A stretch of 64,000 nt of DNA. It comes from Marchantia polymorpha subsp. ruderalis (Eukaryota; Streptophyta; Marchantiopsida; Marchantiales; Marchantiaceae). The notes under the pieces were generated by a model. It was not told where the DNA came from and did not search any database. It was given only the letters and a program-made list of their open reading frames with translations. The translations under genes were made by a program, and so were the position numbers. The stretch lies in assembly GCA_037833965.1 (NCBI GenBank), contig AP031351.1, positions 10,056,501 through 10,120,500 of the forward strand, in the 5' to 3' direction. Shown here in pieces: positions 57,821 to 64,000 of this stretch. The stretch's first letter is position 1. Each line of letters opens with the position of its first letter.

Positions 57821-60800
57821 TCGTCCTCTCGATTCGATTACTACTGCTTCCGGAAAAAGTGGAAATGTACTTCACCGAGTTCTTTAATAGTGCCACTGAG
57901 AAGCCGAAGCTGATTGGAATCTGGCTAAAGTTGTACAACCGTATCTCAGACAACTACTCTCGACACCAATTCTCGGGTATGAATCTGTACCTCGTCATTT
58001 GACAACTTTGCAGCCTTCCAGATGCTCCACCAAAATCTCTAGCACTGTAGATTCAGTTGCATAACCTGTACTTGCCTTTTGGGCACCTTCGAGCAAATTG
58101 GTGTACGTCTGTGGTCATCTGGTCTACAACTTCACCAAATCCGAAGTCACTCGAAATCCGTTAACGATATACTTCTTACGTTCATGAAACTTTATGCTTT
58201 TTCGAGCAGAAAGAAGACGGGTGCCGACTGCCGTGGAGTCCACATAATCAAAACTCGGACGCGAGCGTAGCCTCCCTACATCGGTCGGAGGCGTAGCACT
58301 CGAGCTACGGAGTCCATACACCGAGCTCATGATAAGATCTGTCGAGTCGGATTTAATCATTCTCTACGATCTCTACAGATAAGTTTGTCACATGTGAAGG
58401 AAACTTGTACCCTCCCAAATTGCGCCCACCGCCTCCTCCCTCCCTCCCTCCCTCGCTCGCTCTCTCACATCTGCTCGGCTCTTTACTCTCCCACTCGTCC
58501 GGACAGAGTCATTATGTTCCGGAAACCCATGTCACGGGAGCGCCACCCAAGGACACGAGCCCCGGCGAAGAAGAGCGAGCTACCTCCCTCCCTCCCTCTC
58601 TCCGTCCCTCGCAGCTCTGCCAGAGCCTGCCAGAGCCGAGATGGAGAGAGATATTCGGTGCGAGGAGTACCGCCCTAGGCCATCGACAGGCGGACGTTCG
58701 GATCGCTGAGGTGTTAATGGCTCATTGCTCGGGAGATGCTTCGGACAAGACCGAGTACCATCTGCGGTCGGTATTGTACATTTATAGGAATTGCCCTTTT
58801 GAGCAACGGACATTTGCAGTGGCTGTCTGAACAAAGACACACTCGATTCGAAATCACTCGGGCCTCATTTGACCCCCCTCCACCCTCGCCCCTCACCCTT
58901 CCTCGACGCTCAACTCGATCGATTCCCGTACTGGTCGAGAGTCAGTTCGTTGGAGGACCCCAGTGTCGGACGAGAGACGAATATTTTACCGCAAAGGTCT
59001 CATGGGGCGGATTTTACATCACAACGCATTTGCAAACCGAAGGGAGAGTGAGCAAGACCTGCAGCGAGATTTACTTTCTCTGGCCGACGTACCGACATTG
59101 AATGTTGCAGAATGTCGACGTCCTGTCGCCTTAGGCTGATTTCAACAGGAATGTGGGGACTTGTGTTCAGGAAGTACTCCAACAGCGGAGAACGACCGTA
59201 GCTCAGGCAGTGAAGTGAGCGCATGATGATATCATGCCTACGGCGTGACCATTTCCCACGTAGTAATCCGAGCACCTCGTTCGTGTGGCGCGTAGCTATG
59301 GCTGCGATGAGACAGACGGAAGACAAGAACAATGTCGTCGTGACCAGTAGGGGGGAGACCGCGAGCATCCATTCGGCAGAGTGGGATCTGAAAAGAGCGC
59401 GTGAAACTATTCAAGTTGTACTCCCTCCCTCGTCATTTGGCTCCCATCCGTCCACCGTAAGATGCCATCGTTAACCGCAATCGAGGCGCTAATCTGAAAC
59501 GCTTCGTGGGTCGGTAATCCGCAATCGACAGTCGATGGATCGATGGATCGATGGATCGATCGGCGATGTTTCGAGGAGCAGCAGCCGAATCTCACATCCC
59601 AGACATTCCACCCGAGATTTGCCGGACAAAGATCCCGAATAATACTTTCCTTCCCCACTCGACGGCTGCACCGCCATGCACGACTCTACCTTATACCTGA
59701 TGCCAAGCTTCGCCCCGGAAGACATTATAATCATTTTTTACAGGAGAGAAATGCGAAGAAGGCGGCATTTTAAAATTCGAGAACCGGAGCGAGGGAGCGA
59801 GGGAGGCGATTCGGACTGTCAACTGCAACTCGGGACTGGCGGAGAAGAGGCGCAAAGAGCTCGATCGCGGGCGGGCCGACTGTCCAGTGGCCACTAGCGC
59901 ATATTTGCCAATACTTTTCTCGCCCCAACCACCCCTCGGCTTACGGCTGATTATTCGTTGACCGGCTACCTAACTCTAACCTGGATAGGGTGTTCACCTG
60001 AAAACAAAAGAGAGGGGAATGATTTGGAGAAACAAACCCAACATGAATCAAATTCACGTCCGGTACGAAATAGTCTCGAAAGTGGTCGCTGACGCCCCCC
60101 ACTGCCACAAGTCTCAGACAGAAATGGCTCTACGACGACGACGGGTACAGTACACTCGTCCGATACTCCACCACCACCACCCGCACCGCCTTTCCTTCGC
60201 CTTTCGATCCTTGGGGGCTTTCGAGCATGGAATTTGGCAAACCCCTCGCTGCGGCCCCTGCCTGCCGGACTGACGGCCCCTGCGGCCCCTGGTGGCCTGC
60301 GCGCCTGAGAGACTGCCTGCTTTGGCTTTTGCAGCGGTTCGCAATTATTCATGCAACACCTCTCTGACACCGCCAGGCCTTCAGGCACGCGTCAGACGGG
60401 CGCGCGCGGGCCCGATTGGCTTCCCTGGCTGTCTTGTCTGTCTGGCACTCCGCTGGACGGACCGCGGGATCCCACGCCGTTCCCAGCGCACCACTCCCGC
60501 CGGTCTGGCGGTCCTCGGCCCCGCCGTCCCCCGGCCTCAGCCGGTCCGCACCCTGGATTAGGTTTCGGCCACGCGGCTTCGCTAACCGGTCACCCCTCGC
60601 CGATACAACCGACCGACTGCTACGTCCCACCGCTCCGAGGGGCATCACGAGCGTCCTTCCGTCCATCCGTCCACCCGGTGGCAGAAGAAAGGCTATAATT
60701 GCAGTACTATGAGTTGCTCCTCTGCCTACGCCCGACTGGACTCGACTGCCCGTGAGTGACTGGCCGGACGTCCATATACGCTGTTCGTCACAGAGACGCG

Positions 60801-63800
60801 TCCGTCGCGCTACTCAGTTTTCTTAAGGTTTATTATTATTATTGTTCTTATCAGTGGCTGTACCGTGATGTTTTGGGTACAGTGGTGTATGCGTAGCGTA
60901 CACGAGGTCAGATAGGGAGACTGACTTGAGAGAGACGGACCGAGTCCGTCGACGACATCCGAGATCGACGACGGCATGGTTCGAGCGACCGAGGTGTACA
61001 GTCACGTGGCGTGTTCGGGACGAACGTTATCGCATGCGAGGAAGACTTTCGGGCTGACGTGCAGTCTACCGTCCCCTGTGGCCAGCAGAAAACTACAGTA
61101 GCTAGGTGCCACCACGGTGTGTGGCTTGCCCACCACGATGGGGACTTTTATCATCTCTTTCTGTTGATCCATTTAAGGGCCCTTACAGAAATCGAGCACT
61201 GTCGGAAATGAGATTTTCTTGGCCGATTTTGGTCGCGGAAAGCTGTCGAGGAGGATAACCACTCGCTCGGATATTCTGATTTTCCGATTTTCCTGTTTAT
61301 TTGAGATCTCCTTCACTGCAATGGGGTCGTTTAACGAATACAGACGTGGGAAGTGAACTCTGGGAGTCCTCGAGAAATAATTAATGACCGTCGCAGGCAG
61401 AAGAAACGGAGAGTTTTCCAAGCCTCGGTGGATTCATTTAATCGGTTCGGAAAATGAGTTTTTTTTAAATAGAATTTCTGGAAGTACTGCTGTACTCCTG
61501 CAAATGTTCTGCGTGACTCTTCTCCAGAGACTTGTCGAGGTACTGCCCGAATACACACCTGTTACCGTGTAACGTTTGTACTAATTTTCACTTTTCCTGC
61601 TGTACTCACGGATCGCCATTGTTTCGATCGATTTCACAGTTACAGAGATTATCATCTACAAAGGGCGTAGCGGCTGTAGCCTGTACCGGTCCTTGTCCTG
61701 TCTGTCTGGCTATGGTCTGGCATGTCATCGATGGAACGGGACGGGACGCGAAGCGGGGGAGGGGGTTCAGAATGAGCAGTTAAAGGACCAACATGGTTGT
61801 AGTAAGTAAGGTCCAGCGCCCGCCAACAACGACCTCATGAATGACGACGCCCACAGGTGAGGTGTGGTGTGATGTGGCTACTACCTGGTAGCTGCTGCTG
61901 CTGCTCGCTCCACTGAACCGATAAAAAGCGATAAGAACTGAAAAAGGCTACCTCGCCAACTCCTCCATCAAATCAAAGACGGGAAAAAAAAGCTGGCCAG
62001 GCCATCCATTCCTCGCTCCCTCGCTCCCTCCCTCTCTCTACCCGCGCTCTCCCACGCTCCAACTTGCACAATAAAATAACAGACCCGAACCTCCACTCTC
62101 GTCGCTCCATTACCGGCCAGGGCAAATATCAGCGTCACCAAAAGGTAAGGCCTGGCTTTGCCAGATCGGTATGGATGGCTGGATGGATGCATGGACCGAC
62201 CACTTAATGGAATATGGAGAGATCAAGTTGTACGTGATGGAACAGTTCGATTTCTGTTCGCTCGCATGGATGGTCGATTCGTATATTCGTAATAATACGT
62301 ATCTTCTCCTTCTTCTTCTTCTGTCTGGTGCTTCTTCTTGCCATATGAGCTTCCTTCTGCATTAATGGTTCACAAGTCCGACAACACTTCCGGAACCTTC
62401 CCCAATCCTTCGCTTCAATTGATTTGGTTCTTCCTTGCGCATGCTGCATCGGCAGCCATCACTCGCAAATTCCGATTGACGCAGGCCTGGCAAACAGGTA
62501 GGCTTTGGCAGTCCCGATCTACACTAAACTACTTCTGTCTTAATACATCATTTCATCTTATGCTTTCCAGACGAACATATACCCCTCGGTATATCTTCGT
62601 CAGACCTGTGCTTGAATGTAATGTGTTTCTGGTGACCAACCTTCACAAAAGCACCAATGCGATTCTGGATTCTTATTCATTTTGCACCTTCGTGACACAT
62701 GCAGATCACGGTACCCTCCCTGTGGCTGACATATACTATACACTTCGCAAGTAAGCGGCTGTCGAAAATACTCTACGCCTACAGTCGGGCCTGGACAAGC
62801 GCACCGGATGTAAATGCAATAGATATAAATTCCTGGATCACTTACGGATGACTAGTCACTCCCCAGCGGCCAATCCAGGAAGTAAATGCAGCTCGTTACC
62901 TGGATACAAGCTCCAAGCTTTCCCGAAAAGAGGCAGATGTGTGTAAGTGCAAGATACGGCCATATGCAATCTTGCATGAGCGATCCTTTGTGAAGGCTTT
63001 AGATTTTAGGTCCCTTTCTATTCCAACTGCCCAAAGTGCATGATTTGTGGGCTAGCTGAAAGATTTTGCGCAGAGTGTCTTTTCTCCGTGACGCATTTCA
63101 TTATAGCTTTCAGCTCCACAATCCAGCGCAATAGCAGGCACATGATTGAAATGAAAATTCAGTTGGAAGTTCTGACATGTAATTCTAAAGAGAGAAAGTT
63201 AGGTCCATTTTCAGCTTTAATCTCAATCGTTTGTAACTGGAAGCTACTTGTGGTTGCAGAATGCACTTTGGACTAAGTGCAACCATAAGTACAAGGATGT
63301 AATCATGCAAATCTGCAAACGTCTCCCAATCTACAAAGATGAATTAACATCGGACGGTAAACATTATTGGCTTCAGTGATCTTTAAGAAAAATCACCCAT
63401 TTTGGAAGCAATATAGCATGCTAATACTCTTCATCGAACGAGACATGGATGAGCGCTCTTTCCTCCAAATGTGAAATCCTCCATGGCTTAAAATATGTGT
63501 TATGATATCCAGTTTTTTTTTAAGGTCTAGAAATAAGGAAATGATCCAAAAAATATTATATTAATTTTATTTTTCCATGTTTTGGAACACAAAAATAATA
63601 ATTCTTTTGAACGTATCAAATCATTAAATTACAAATAGACGAAATCTCCAACTACTTTTAGACTTAGGCTGGAGATGTTTCAATGTGATGCCAAATCGAT
63701 AAACTTATCAATCAAACCCGTTGAAATTAATGCAACTCAATATCATAATCCTCTAAGACTTAATAGCCACGCTCTAATCCATAATAAATATAACACATCT

Positions 63801-64000
63801 AAAGACTGAACTCTAAATTTTTTTCTTATAAAATATCACACCTCTAATGTCTAATTATAAAAAATAATCAGTTTTTGATCTTGTATGGATGTCAATATTT
63901 TCCTAATCTTGGATGCATCCGTAATAATATCGGACTAGGCTAATGAAAATATAAATATCAAGTCTAGTCGAGCCAACATATTACCTCCCTATTTCAGAAA
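57821..64000. other. Intergenic, GC-rich then AT-rich, with microsatellites; no gene supported
   Basis: From 58380 to about 61000 the sequence is GC-rich, with CCCT repeats near 58436-58460 and 58583-58600 and an 8-bp ATGGATCG repeat near 59533-59562. Overlapping frames on both strands are typical of such composition. A CTT-type run near 62307-62340 and GGAT-type words near 62171-62190 are also simple sequence. From about 63480 to the end it is strongly AT-rich. The GC-rich part could be a promoter or leader of a gene outside the window, but no splice-consistent coding path was recognised. Confidence 0.45.

Noticed and set aside
60000-60700. Several overlapping open frames of 70-140 codons on both strands
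   Set aside because: Very GC-rich sequence with Pro/Arg/Gly-rich translations in every frame. No frame stands out.
62338-62754. 138-codon open frame near the right end
   Set aside because: No domain, no similarity that I recognise and no splice context. Likely chance.

Overview
The window is nuclear DNA of a land plant. Two housekeeping genes have plant-type spliced structures. A short piece of chloroplast psbA sits in nuclear sequence, and most of the rest is plant-type Ty1/copia, hAT and LINE debris. My best guess is a bryophyte, perhaps a liverwort such as Marchantia. That rests on the look of the GC-rich coiled-coil repeat proteins and the compact genes, and no search could be run.

Layout: (1) 1-6161, plus strand, a SAC3B/GANP-type TREX-2 mRNA-export gene whose 5' end lies outside the window. 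(2) 6162-14362, mostly non-coding, with a 168-bp nuclear copy of plastid psbA, a 26-bp perfect palindrome and some dispersed repeats. (3) 14363-19393, plus strand, a complete 12-exon plant synaptotagmin (SYT), encoding an ER-plasma-membrane contact-site protein of 539 residues. (4) 19394-49800, a nested graveyard of mobile elements. (5) 49800-64000, intergenic sequence with microsatellites, a strong fold-back hairpin and only weak coding hints.

The most interesting content is a family of mobile elements that I cannot assign to a named superfamily, here called family E. Copy E1 (22923-26451) and copy E2 (40267-45135) both begin TGTGGT and end in TTACA. Each is flanked by a perfect 5-bp target-site duplication (CTCCT and GTAGC), and I see no LTRs. 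Each carries one large gene of the same unknown protein family: a conserved N-terminal domain, a low-complexity middle, a coiled coil and a conserved C-terminal domain. E2 keeps an uninterrupted 851-codon frame; E1 is broken by stops. I recognise no transposase, integrase or reverse transcriptase in either. A third copy survives as a 3' fragment (46827-47459), and a probable 5' relict lies in a hAT transposon (31341-31742).

The nesting order can be read from the sequence. E1 sits inside copia element A (minus strand, 20390-27790); removing E1 and one CTCCT rejoins the copia reading frame. E2 sits inside an LTR-like repeat (39690-45420), which itself lies in the leader of copia element B (34890-46050, minus strand, TSD ATCAT). 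A second copy of that LTR-like repeat (28767-29537) lacks E2 and serves as an empty site. The two single-copy genes appear unaffected by this activity.
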